Shown here piece by piece: positions 1-10,783 of a stretch of 64,000 bases of DNA (position 1 is the stretch's first letter; each line of letters opens with the position of its first letter). The position numbers and the translations under genes were made by a program. The DNA is from Taudactylus pleione. Its lineage: Eukaryota; Chordata; Amphibia; Anura; Myobatrachidae. The notes under the pieces are model-generated. The model made no database searches, had not been told where the DNA came from, and saw only the letters and a list, made by a program, of their open reading frames with translations. Where the stretch lies: contig JAUIMM010000577.1 of assembly GCA_031769625.1 (NCBI GenBank), positions 930,001-994,000 of the forward strand. Reading direction: 5' to 3'.

Positions 1-37
1 CTATTTCATTTGGCCAATGTGTCCTAGTTAAGGGATT

Positions 38-350
38 GGGTACGGGATGCTGGCACTCGGCAGTCAGAAACCCCGACACCGGCATCCTGACAAGTTTAGA
101 ATGCCGATGCCCCCAGATAAGTAAGTCTAAGTTAACCCCTAACTCTACCCCTAAACCTAACCCTTCCTCCCTATAGCCTAAACCTAACCTCCCCCAGTGC
201 CTAATCCTAACCCCTTACCCAAAGTCTAACCCTCCCCCTAACACCAGTACGTACCTTCAGGATGCAGGCAGTCGGGATGTCGGCACTGGTATTCTGACAA
301 GTGCATTCTCACCGCCGGAATCTCAGCGGCCGGCATTCTGATTGCACGCC
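38..350. mobile_element. Degenerate palindromic interspersed repeat (MITE-like), family not identified
   Basis: The outer parts carry related modules in opposite and direct orientation. Examples are GGCATCCTGACAAG near 81-94, GGTATTCTGACAAG near 288-301 and GGCATTCTG near 332-340. GTCGGGATGTCGGCACTGG at about 271-289 resembles, in reverse complement, the CCCGACACCGGCATCC near 73-88. Such nested CCGGCAT/GTCGGGAT modules at both ends with a simple AT/C-rich middle are typical of old non-autonomous DNA transposons. The middle is the CCCTAA-like tract annotated separately. No transposase is present. The termini and any target-site duplication could not be fixed, so the limits are approximate. A solo repeat of another class is possible. 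Confidence 0.5.
127..242. repeat. Degenerate telomere-like CCTAACCC tract
   Basis: CTAACCC, CCTAAACC, CCTAATCC and similar degenerate copies of the CCCTAA hexamer recur about every 7-20 bp (for example AACCCCTAACTC, ACCCCTAAACCTAACCC and CTAAACCTAACC). They are separated by C-rich spacers such as CTCCCCCAGTG. The orientation is CCCTAA on the plus strand, the same as the telomere-like module in the downstream satellite. The tract lies inside the MITE-like element. It is too degenerate for a functional telomere. It could be a genuine old telomere-derived tract or just the simple internal repeat of the element. Confidence 0.6.
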
Positions 351-375
351 CTGTCTGGAGCACCCACTGTTGAAA

Positions 376-640
376 TGGGATGGCAGTCAACTATCGATGG
401 TTAAAAAAACATTGATGGTTGACCACCGTTGGTTGATGGTTTTGCCATCGATGGTACACTGGAGCTAAGCTCCGCCGCCCGACACGGCCCACAAAGCCCC
501 TCTCCCTGATTGGCCCGCTGCCCGTATTAAAACAGGGATGACCATCGGTAGATGAAAACATTGATGGTTCAGGCGATAGTTTCATACCATCGATGTCAAC
601 CACCGATAACATCGATGAAGCTAGACACTCCTTTGGGAGG
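376..640. mobile_element. MITE-like element with repeated CATCGATGG motifs, family not identified
   Basis: The motif (A/C)ATCGATGG and close variants (CATTGATGG, CATCGGTAG, ACCGTTGG) occurs many times in both orientations between about 392 and 618. Because ATCGAT is its own reverse complement, the two halves can pair. One half is at about 392-455 and the other at about 550-618. The middle (about 461-535) contains GGAGCTAAGCTCC and a GC-rich stretch ending near TGATTGGCCCGCTG. No coding capacity for a transposase is seen. The architecture suggests a foldback or non-autonomous DNA transposon. Exact ends and family are not known to me. Confidence 0.5.
461..473. repeat. Perfect short palindrome in the middle of the MITE-like element
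   Basis: GGAGCTAAGCTCC is a perfect inverted repeat of six bases around a single central A. It sits between the two CATCGATGG-rich halves and may mark the centre or an internal hairpin of the element. No regulatory role can be claimed. Confidence 0.6.
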
Positions 641-717
641 AGCATGGCACACCCTCAACAGCGACCGACTATAATCTCTCTGAAACTAGTTTTCAAAAAG
701 TAAGCAAGTATGCCTTT
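641..717. other. Short unassigned linker before the satellite
   Basis: This AT-richer segment includes ATAATCTCTCTGAAACTAG and TTTTCAAAAAGTAAGCAAG. No gene, repeat or regulatory site is recognised in it. It ends in TATGCCTTT directly before the first satellite unit at 718. Confidence 0.6.
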
Positions 718-1560
718 CTCCCAGTCCCCGCACACACTATACTACCCCTAGCCCTGCTCCCACTCCCCGCACACACTACACTACCCCTAGCCCTGCTCCC
801 ACTCTCCACACGCACTACACTACCCGTAACCCTGCTGCTGCTCCCAGCACACACTACACTACCCTTAGCCCTGCTCCCACTCCCCACACACACTATACTA
901 CCCCTAACCCTGCTCCCATTCCCTGCACACACTACACTACCCCTTGCCCTGCTCCCACTCCCCACAGCACTACACTACCCCTAACCCTGCTGCTGCTCCC
1001 AGCACACCCAACACTACCCCTAGCCCTGCTCCCACTCCCCGCACACACTATACTAACCCTACCCTGCTCCCACTTCCCACACGCACTACACAACCCCTAA
1101 CCCTACTGCCACTCCCCTCACACACTACACTACCCCTAACCATGCTACTGCTCCCCGCACACACTACACTACCCCTAGCCCTGCTCCCACTCCCCGCACA
1201 CACTAAACTACCCCTAGCCCTGCTGCTGCTTCCCGCACAAACACTACACATCCCCCAACCATGCTTCCGCTCCCCGCACACACTACACTACACCTAACCG
1301 TGCTGCCATTCCCAGCACACAATACACTACCCCTAACCCTGCTCCCACTCCCCGCACACACTACACTACCCCTAACCACGCTCCCAATCCCCCGCACACA
1401 ATACACTACCCTTAACCCTGCTCCAACTCCCCGCACACACTACACTACCCCTATCCCTGCTGCCGCTCAATGCACACACTACATTACCCCTAACCCTGCT
1501 CCCACTCCCCTCACACACTACACTTCCCTTAACCCTGCTCCCACTCCCCGCACAAACTAG
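718..1560. repeat. Divergent proximal edge of the satellite array
   Basis: The first units differ most from the consensus. CCCCTAGCCCTG is common instead of CCCCTAACCCTG, the form CTGCTGCTCCCAGCACAC recurs, and several units have lost bases (for example CCCCACAGCACTACAC near 959-975 and CCCAGCACACCCAACAC near 997-1013). Greater divergence at an array edge than in its interior is expected where unequal exchange homogenises the centre more efficiently. The segment ends at the first unit containing AACTAGACTACCGAC (about 1555-1569), a marker unit that recurs through the first 36 kb. Confidence 0.8.
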
Positions 1561-1760
1561 ACTACCGACAACCTTGCTGCCACTCCCCACACACACTACA
1601 ATACCCCTAACCCTACTCACACTCCCCGCACACCCTACACTAACCCTAACCCTGCACCCACTCCCCACACTACCCCTAACCCTGCTGCCGCTCCCTGCAC
1701 GCACTACACTACCCCTAACCCTGCTCCCTCTCCACACACACACACTACACTACCCCTAAC
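1370..1760. repeat. Satellite segment with a truncated unit, matched at 22.82-23.21 kb
   Basis: This stretch includes a shortened unit near 1656-1680 in which the CA-run and TACACTA spacer are mostly lost (CCCACTCCCCACACTACCCC), followed by CTGCCGCTCCCTGCACGCAC and a CA-expanded unit. The same order of variants recurs at 22,824-23,210, offset about 21,452 bp. The shared rare truncation implies common descent of the two segments rather than independent decay. Confidence 0.8.
1733..1745. repeat. CA-expanded satellite unit
   Basis: In the unit beginning CTCCCTCTCC the CA run is lengthened to about six CA dinucleotides. The same expanded unit occurs near 1,772, 4,877, 11,710 and 23,184. It probably arose by slippage in the CACACAC part of the unit and was then spread by segmental duplication. 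Confidence 0.75.
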
Positions 1761-1764
1761 CCTG

Positions 1765-3250
1765 CTCCCTCTCCACACACACACACTACACTACCCCTAA
1801 CCCTGTTCCCACTCCCTGCACACACTACACTACCCCTAACCCTGCTCCCACTCCCCTCACACACTATACTTAACCCTGCTCCCACTCCCCGCACAAACTA
1901 CACTACCGACAACCATGCTGCCACTCCCCACACACACTACAATACCCCTAACCCTACTCCCTCTGCCCGCACACCCTACACTACCCCTAACCCTGCTCCC
2001 ACTCCACCCCTAACCCTGCTGCCGCTCCCTGCACACACTACACTACCCCTAACCCTGCTCCCTCTCCACACACACTACACTACCCCTAACCCTGCTCCCA
2101 TTCCCCGCACACACTACACTACCCCTAATCCTGCTCCCACTCCCCACACACACTACACTACCCCTAACATGCTCCCGCTCCCAGCACACATTAAACTACC
2201 CCTAGCAATGCTGCTACTTCACGCACACACTACACATCCCCCAACCATGCCTCCGCTCCCCGCACACACTACCCCTACTCCCACTCCCCACACACACTAC
2301 ACTACCCCTAATCCTGCTCCCACTCCCAGCACACAATACACTACCCCTAACCCTGCTCCCACTCCACGCACACACTACACTACCCCTAACCATGCTCCCA
2401 ATCCCCTGCACACAATACACTACCCTTAACCCTGCTCCCACTCCACGAACACAATACACTACCCCTAACCCTGCTGCCGCTCCCCACACACACACTACAC
2501 TACCCCCAACCCTGCTCCCACTCCCCGCACACACTACACTACCCCTAACCCTGCTGCCGCTCACTGCACACACTACACTACCGCCAACCCTGCTCCCACT
2601 CCCCGCACATACTACACTACCCCTAACCCTGCTCCCACTCCCCGCACACACTACACTACCCCTAACCCTGCTGCCGCTCAATGCACACACTACACTACCC
2701 CTAACCCTGCTCCCTCTCCCCGCACACACTACACTACCCCTAACCCTGCTCCCACTCCCCGCACACCCTACACTACCGCTAACCCTGCTCCCACTACCCA
2801 CACGCACTACACTACCCCTAACCCTGCTGCCGCTCCCCACACACACTACACTACCCCTAACCCTGCTCCCACTCCCCACACGCACTACACTACCCCTAAC
2901 CCTGCTCCCTCTGCCCACACACACTACACTACCCCTAACCTTGCACCCACTCCCAGCACACAATACACTACCCCTAACCCTGCTCCCACTCCACGCACAC
3001 ACTACACTACCCCTAACCATGCTCCCAATCCCCTGCACACAATACACTACACCTAAACCTGCTCCCACTCCCCTCACATACTTCACTACCCCTAACCCTG
3101 CTCCCACTCCCCGCACACACTACACTACCCCTAAACCTGCTGCCGCTCACTGCACACACTACACTACCCCTAACCCTGCTCCCACTCCCTGCACACACTA
3201 CACTTCCCCTAACCCTGCTCCCACTCCCCGCACAAACTAGACTACCGACA
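1765..3250. repeat. Satellite block D, copy 1 (about 1.5 kb)
   Basis: This order of variant units recurs at 4,868-6,430 and 11,701-13,270. Offsets are 3,108 bp (for example around 2,169 and 5,277) and then 6,833 bp (5,277 and 12,110). Copy 1 lacks 5 bp found in copies 2 and 3 (TATACTTAACC versus TATACTTCCCTTAACC). Downstream of about 2,480 its offset to copy 2 changes from 3,108 to 3,184 bp, a difference of 76 bp, which is close to two units. The copies therefore differ mainly by gain or loss of whole units. Confidence 0.8.
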
Positions 3251-4580
3251 TCCTTGCTGCCACTCCCCACACACACTACAATACCCCAAAACCTACTCCC
3301 ACTCCCCGCACACCCTACACTACCCCTAACCCTGCTCCCACTCCCCACACACACTACACTACCCCTAACCCTGCTGCCGCTCCCTGCACACACTACACTA
3401 CCCCTAACCCTGCTCCCTCTCCCCACACACACTACACTACCCCTAACCCTGCTGCCGCTCCCCGCACACACTACTCTACCCCTAACCCTGCTCCCACTCC
3501 CCGCACACACTACACATTCCCCATCCTTGCTCCCACTCCACGCACACACTACACTACCCCTAACCATGCTCCCAATCCCCTGCACACAATACACTACCCC
3601 TAAACCTGCTCCCACTCCCCTCACACACTACACTACCCCTAACCCTGCTCCCACTCCCCACACACACTACACTACCCCTAACCCTGCTGCCGCTCACTGC
3701 ACACACTACACTACCCCTAACCCTGTTCCCACTCCCCGCACATACTACACTACCCCTAACCCTGCTCTCACTCCCCGCACACACTACACTTCCCCTAACC
3801 CTGCTCCCACTCCCCGCACAAACTAGACTACCGACAACCTTGCTGCCACTCCCCACACACACTACAATACCCCTAACCCTACTCCCACTCCCCGCACACC
3901 CTACACTACCCCTAACCCTGCTCCCACTCCCCACACGCACTACACTACCCCTAACCCTGCTGCCGCTCCCTGCACACACTACACTACCCCTAACCCTGCT
4001 CCCTCTCCCCACACACACTACACTACCCCTAACCCTGCTGCCGCTGCCCGCACACACTACACTACCCCTAACCCTGCTCCCACTCCCCGCACACACTACA
4101 CATTCCCCATCCTTGCTCCCGCTCCCCGCACACACTACACTACCCCTAACCCTACTCCCACTCCCCACACACACTACAATACCCCTAACCTTGCTCCCAC
4201 TCCCCGCATACAGTATACTACCCCTAATCCTGCTGCCACTCCCCACACAAACTACACTACCCCTAACCCTGCTCCCACTCCCCACACAACCTACACTACC
4301 CCTAACCCTGATCCCACTCCCCACATACCCTACACTACCCCTAACCCTGATCCCATTACCCACACGCACTGCACTACCCCTAACCCTGCTGCCGCTACTT
4401 GCACACACTACACTACCCCTTACCCTGCTCCCAGTCCCCACACGCACTACACTACCACTACACTACCCCTAACATGCTCCCGCTCCCAGCACACACTAAA
4501 CTATCCCTAGCCCTGCTGCTGCTTCCCACACACACTACACATCCCCTAACCCTGCTCCCAATCCCCCGCACACACTACAC

Positions 4581-4595
4581 TAACCCTAACCCTGG
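4581..4595. repeat. Two adjacent perfect CCCTAA hexamers in satellite units
   Basis: TAACCCTAACCCTGG arises where the usual ACTACCCCTAACCC reads ACTAACCCTAACCC. Further examples lie near 8,037, 10,428, 11,414, 14,872 and 17,262, always in the same landmark unit followed by GGTCCCACTCCCC. In later copies of the landmark (near 21.4, 28.3, 30.7, 33.8, 37.1 and 60.3 kb) the position reads TATCCCTAACCC instead. Confidence 0.85.
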
Positions 4596-4867
4596 TCCCA
4601 CTCCCCTCACACACTACACTACCCCTAACCCTGCTCCCACTCCCCGCACACACTACACTACTCCTAACCATGCTGCTGCTCCCAGCACACAATACACTAC
4701 CCTAATCCTGCTCCCAATCCCCTGCACACAATACACTACCCCTAACCCTGCTCCCACTCCCCGAACACAATACACTACCCCTAACCCTGCTCCCACTCCC
4801 CGCACACACTACACTACCCCTAACCCTGCTGCCGTACACTGCACACACTACACTACCCGTAACCCTG

Positions 4868-6430
4868 CTCCCTCTCCACACACACACACTACACTACCCC
4901 TAACCCTGTTCCCACTCCCTGCACACACTACACTACCCCTAACCCTGCTCCCACTCCCCTCACACACTATACTTCCCTTAACCCTGCTCCCACTCCCCGC
5001 ACAAACTACACTACCGACAACCATGCTGCCACTCCCCACACACACTACAATACCCCTAACCCTACTCCCTCTGCCCGCACACCCTACACTACCCCTAACC
5101 CTGCTCCCACTCCACCCCTAACCCTGCTGCCGCTCCCTGCACACACTACACTACCCCTAACCCTGCTCCCTCTCCACACACACTACACTACCCCTAACCC
5201 TGCTCCCATTCCCCGCACACACTACACTCCCCCTAATCCTGCTCCCACTCCCCACACACACTACACTACCCCTAACATGCTCCCGCTCCCAGCACACATT
5301 AAACTACCCCTAGCAATGCTGCTACTTCACGCACACACTACACATCCCCCAACCATGCCTCCGCTCCCCGCACACACTACCCCTACTCCCACTCCCCACA
5401 CACACTACACTACCCCTAATCCTGCTCCCACTCCCAGCACACAATACACTACCCCTAACCCTGCTCCCACTCCACGCACACACTACACTACCCCTAACCA
5501 TGCTCCCAATCCCCTGCACACAATACACTACCCTTAACCCTGCTCCCACTCCACGAACACAATACACTACCCCTAACCCTGCTGCCGCTCCCCACACACA
5601 CTACACTACCCCCAACCCTGCTCCCACTCCCCGCACACACTACACTACCCCTAACCCTGCTGCCGCTCCCTGCACACACTACACTACCGCCAACCCTGCT
5701 CCCACTCCCCGCACATACTACACTACCCCTAACCCTGCTCCCACTCCACGCACACACTATACTACCCCTAACCCTGCTGCCGCTCAATGCACACACTACA
5801 CTACCCCTAACCCTGCTCCCTCTCCCCGCACACTCTACACTACCCCTAACCCTGCTCCCACTCACCGCACAAACTAGACTACCGACAACCTTGCAGCCAC
5901 TCCCCACACACACTACAATACCCCTAACCCTACTCCCACTCCCCGCACACCCTACACTACCGCTAACCCTGCTCCCACTCCCCACACGCACTACACTACC
6001 CCTAACCCTGCTGCCGCTCCCCACACACACTACACTACCCCTAACCCTGCTCCCACTCCCCACACGCACTACACTACCCCTAACCCTGCTCCCTCTGCCC
6101 ACACACACTACACTACCCCTAACCTTGCACCCACTCCCAGCACACAATACACTACCCCTAACCCTGCTCCCACTCCACGCACACACTACACTACCCCTAA
6201 CCATGCTCCCAATCCCCTGCACACAATACACTACACCTAAACCTGCTCCCACTCCCCTCACATACTTCACTACCCCTAACCCTGCTCCCACTCCCCGCAC
6301 ACACTACACTACCCCTAAACCTGCTGCCGCTCACTGCACACACTACACTACCCCTAACCCTGCTCCCACTCCCTTCACACACTACACTTCCCCTAACCCT
6401 GCTCCCACTCCCCGCACAAACTAGACTACC
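4868..6430. repeat. Satellite block D, copy 2
   Basis: Matches 1,765-3,250 and 11,701-13,270. It includes the diagnostic run with CTAACATGCTCCCGCTCCC at about 5,273, a unit with GCACACATTAAACTACC, and CTGCTACTTCACGCAC. Copy 2 and copy 3 agree at nearly every position, so they separated more recently than either did from copy 1. Confidence 0.8.
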
Positions 6431-8392
6431 GACAACCTTGCTGCCACTCCCCACACACACTACAATACCCCAAAACCTACTCCCACTCCCCGCACACCCT
6501 ACACTACCCCTAACCCTGCTCCCACTCCCCACACACACTACACTACCCCTAACCCTGCTGCCGCTCCCTGCACACACTACACTACCCCTAACCCTGCTCC
6601 CTCTCCCCACACACACTACACTACCCCTAACCCTGCTGCCGCTCCCCGCACACACTACTCTACCCCTAACCCTGCTCCCACTCCCCGCACACACTACACA
6701 TTCCCCATCCTTGCTCCCACTCCACGCACACACTACACTACCCCTAACCATGCTCCCAATCCCCTGCACACAATACACTACCCCTAAACCTGCTCCCACT
6801 ACCCTCACACACTACACTACCCCTAACCCTGCTCCCACTCCCCACACACACTACACTACCCCTACCCCTGCTGCCGCTCACTGCACACACTACACTACCC
6901 CTAACCCTGTTCCCACTCCCCGCACATACTACACTACCCCTAACCCTGCTCTCACTCCCCGCACACACTACACTTCCCCTAACCCTGCTCCCACTCCCCG
7001 CACAAACTAGACTACCGACAACCTTGCTGCCACTCCCCACACACACTACAATACCCCTAACCCTACTCCCACTCCCCGCACACCCTACACTACCCCTAAC
7101 CCTGCTCCCACTCCCCACACGCACTACACTACCCCTAACCCTGCTGCCGCTCCCTGCACACACTACACTACCCCTAACCCTGCTCCCTCTCCCCACACAC
7201 ACTACACTACCCCTAACCCTGCTGCCGCTGCCCGCACACACTACACTACCCCTAACCCTGCTCCCACTCCCCGCACACTACACATTCCCCATCCTTGCTC
7301 CCGCTCCCCGCACACACTACACTACCCCTAACCCTACTCCCACTCCCCACACACACTACACTACCCCTAACCCTGCTCCCACTCCCAGCACACAATACAC
7401 TACCCCTAACCCTGCTCCCACTCCCCGCACAAGCTACATTACCACTAACCATGCTCCGAATCCCCTGCACACAATACACTACCCCTAACCCTGCTCCCAC
7501 TCCCCGAACACAATACACTACCCATAACCTTGCTCCCACTCCCCGCACACACTACACTACCCCTAACCCTGCTCCCACTCCCCGCACAAACTACACTACC
7601 GACAACCTTGCTGCTACTCCCCACACACACTACAATACCCCTAACCTTGCTCCCACTCCCCGCATACAGTATACTACCCCTAATCCTGCTGCCACTCCCC
7701 ACACAAACTACACTACCCCTAACCCTGCTCCCACTCCCCACACAACCTACACTACCCCTAACCCTGATCCCACTCCGCACATACCCTACACTACCCCTAA
7801 CCCTGATCCCATTACCCACACGCACTGCACTACCCCTAACCCTGCTGCCGCTACTTGCACACACTACACTACCCCTTACCCTGCTCCCAGTCCCCACACG
7901 CACTACACTACCACTACACTACCCCTAACATGCTCCCGCTCCCAGCACACACTAAACTATCCCTAGCCCTGCTGCTGCTTCCCACACACACTACACATCC
8001 CCTAACCCTGCTCCCAATCCCCCGCACACACTACACTAACCCTAACCCTGGTCCCACTCCCCTCACACACTACACTACCCCTAACCCTGCTCCCACTCCC
8101 CACACACACTACACTACCCCTAACCCTGCTGCCGCTCACTGCACACACTACACTACCCCTAACCCTGTTCCCACTCCCCGCACATACTACACTACCCCTA
8201 ACCCTGCTCTCACTCCCCGCACACACTACACTTCCCCTAACCCTGCTCCCACTCCCCGCACAAACTAGACTACCGACAACCTTGCTGCCACTCCCCACAC
8301 ACACTACAATACCCCTAACCCTACTCCCACTCCCCGCACACCCTACACTACCCCTAACCCTGCTCCCACTCCCCACACGCACTACACTACCC
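6002..8392. repeat. 2,391-bp tandem duplication, first copy
   Basis: Directly followed by its second copy at 8,393-10,783. Long stretches, for example 7,295-7,966 against 9,686-10,357, look identical base for base. Homology stops at about 6,002/8,393 on the left, where 5,951-6,001 and 8,342-8,392 differ by several bases. On the right it stops near 8,392/10,783, where CTGCCGCTCCCCACAC is replaced by CTGCCGCTCCCTGCAC. 2,391 bp is not a whole number of 39-bp units because the segment contains length-variant units. Confidence 0.9.
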
Positions 8393-10783
8393 AAAACCCT
8401 GCTGCCGCTCCCCACACACACTACACTACCCCTAACCCTGCTCCCACTCCCCACACGCACTACACTACCCCTAACCCTGCTCCCTCTGCCCACACACACT
8501 ACACTACCCCTAACCTTGCACCCACTCCCAGCACACAATACACTACCCCTAACCCTGCTCCCACTCCACGCACACACTACACTACCCCTAACCATGCTCC
8601 CAATCCCCTGCACACAATACACTACACCTAAACCTGCTCCCACTCCCCTCACATACTTCACTACCCCTAACCCTGCTCCCACTCCCCGCACACACTACAC
8701 TACCCCTAAACCTGCTGCCGCTCACTGCACACACTACACTACCCCTAACCCTGCTCCCACTCCCTTCACACACTACACTTCCCCTAACCCTGCTCCCACT
8801 CCCCGCACAAACTAGACTACCGACAACCTTGCTGCCACTCCCCACACACACTACAATACCCCAAAACCTACTCCCACTCCCCGCACACCCTACACTACCC
8901 CTAACCCTGCTCCCACTCCCCACACACACTACACTACCCCTAACCCTGCTGCCGCTCCCTGCACACACTACACTACCCCTAACCCTGCTCCCTCTCCCCA
9001 CACACACTACACTACCCCTAACCCTGCTGCCGCTCCCCGCACACACTACTCTACCCCTAACCCTGCTCCCACTCCCCGCACACACTACACATTCCCCATC
9101 CTTGCTCCCACTCCACGCACACACTACACTACCCCTAACCATGCTCCCAATCCCCTGCACACAATACACTACCCCTAAACCTGCTCCCACTACCCTCACA
9201 CACTACACTACCCCTAACCCTGCTCCCACTCCCCACACACACTACACTACCCCTACCCCTGCTGCCGCTCACTGCACACACTACACTACCCCTAACCCTG
9301 TTCCCACTCCCCGCACATACTACACTACCCCTAACCCTGCTCTCACTCCCCGCACACACTACACTTCCCCTAACCCTGCTCCCACTCCCCGCACAAACTA
9401 GACTACCGACAACCTTGCTGCCACTCCCCACACACACTACAATACCCCTAACCCTACTCCCACTCCCCGCACACCCTACACTACCCCTAACCCTGCTCCC
9501 ACTCCCCACACGCACTACACTACCCCTAACCCTGCTGCCGCTCCCTGCACACACTACACTACCCCTAACCCTGCTCCCTCTCCCCACACACACTACACTA
9601 CCCCTAACCCTGCTGCCGCTGCCCGCACACACTACACTACCCCTAACCCTGCTCCCACTCCCCGCACACTACACATTCCCCATCCTTGCTCCCGCTCCCC
9701 GCACACACTACACTACCCCTAACCCTACTCCCACTCCCCACACACACTACACTACCCCTAACCCTGCTCCCACTCCCAGCACACAATACACTACCCCTAA
9801 CCCTGCTCCCACTCCCCGCACAAGCTACATTACCACTAACCATGCTCCGAATCCCCTGCACACAATACACTACCCCTAACCCTGCTCCCACTCCCCGAAC
9901 ACAATACACTACCCATAACCTTGCTCCCACTCCCCGCACACACTACACTACCCCTAACCCTGCTCCCACTCCCCGCACAAACTACACTACCGACAACCTT
10001 GCTGCTACTCCCCACACACACTACAATACCCCTAACCTTGCTCCCACTCCCCGCATACAGTATACTACCCCTAATCCTGCTGCCACTCCCCACACAAACT
10101 ACACTACCCCTAACCCTGCTCCCACTCCCCACACAACCTACACTACCCCTAACCCTGATCCCACTCCGCACATACCCTACACTACCCCTAACCCTGATCC
10201 CATTACCCACACGCACTGCACTACCCCTAACCCTGCTGCCGCTACTTGCACACACTACACTACCCCTTACCCTGCTCCCAGTCCCCACACGCACTACACT
10301 ACCACTACACTACCCCTAACATGCTCCCGCTCCCAGCACACACTAAACTATCCCTAGCCCTGCTGCTGCTTCCCACACACACTACACATCCCCTAACCCT
10401 GCTCCCAATCCCCCGCACACACTACACTAACCCTAACCCTGGTCCCACTCCCCTCACACACTACACTACCCCTAACCCTGCTCCCACTCCCCACACACAC
10501 TACACTACCCCTAACCCTGCTGCCGCTCACTGCACACACTACACTACCCCTAACCCTGTTCCCACTCCCCGCACATACTACACTACCCCTAACCCTGCTC
10601 TCACTCCCCGCACACACTACACTTCCCCTAACCCTGCTCCCACTCCCCGCACAAACTAGACTACCGACAACCTTGCTGCCACTCCCCACACACACTACAA
10701 TACCCCTAACCCTACTCCCACTCCCCGCACACCCTACACTACCCCTAACCCTGCTCCCACTCCCCACACGCACTACACTACCC
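8393..10783. repeat. 2,391-bp tandem duplication, second copy
   Basis: Second member of the pair. Near-perfect identity to 6,002-8,392 implies a very recent tandem duplication, or an assembly that has duplicated or joined near-identical reads. Marker units with CTAG lie at 6,421, 7,007, 8,265, 8,812, 9,398 and 10,656. The spacings 547 and 586 bp repeat exactly, as expected for two copies. Confidence 0.9.

Larger units (their letters stand above)
1..717. other. Non-satellite flank of the array
   Basis: This is the only part of the window not made of the 39-bp satellite. Base composition is mixed, with normal G content on the plus strand, whereas the array is strongly G-poor there. It holds two interspersed-repeat-like segments (about 38-350 and 376-640) and short linkers. 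No gene is credible here. The one open frame, 391-645 on the minus strand (84 codons), runs through the inverted-repeat motifs of the second element and shows no recognisable protein features. The change to satellite at 718 is abrupt. Confidence 0.85.
3620..8095. repeat. 4.5-kb direct duplication, left copy
   Basis: Matches 10,453-14,930 at an offset of 6,833 to 6,835 bp over about 4.48 kb. The small offset changes come from a 1-bp gain near 12,930, a 1-bp loss near 13,910 and a 2-bp difference in a CA run near 7,275/14,108. Outside these limits the order of variant units differs. It contains the HOR landmark CTAAACTATCCCTAGCCCTG at about 4,498 and 7,950. Confidence 0.85.

Noticed and set aside
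461..473. Rho-independent terminator or operator at the palindrome
   Set aside because: There is no adjacent gene or T-run, the context is eukaryotic dispersed repeat, and the palindrome fits the centre of a foldback element.
538..560. tRNA or SINE promoter boxes in the second flank element
   Set aside because: No convincing A-box and B-box pair with proper spacing and no A-rich tail was found.
391..645. 84-codon minus-strand open frame in the flank
   Set aside because: It lies entirely in the CATCGATGG inverted-motif element, is short and has no recognisable protein features.
1733..1790. Independent (CA)n microsatellite
   Set aside because: It is a slipped version of the CA run within satellite units, present in the same unit type at several duplicated places.
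2214..3116. 300-codon minus-strand frame with Gly/Ser/Arg/Val/Cys-rich repeats, resembling a silk-like or keratin-associated protein
   Set aside because: The repeat is the complement of the satellite unit and recurs with every duplicated block. The composition follows from the DNA and gives no evidence of selection on protein.
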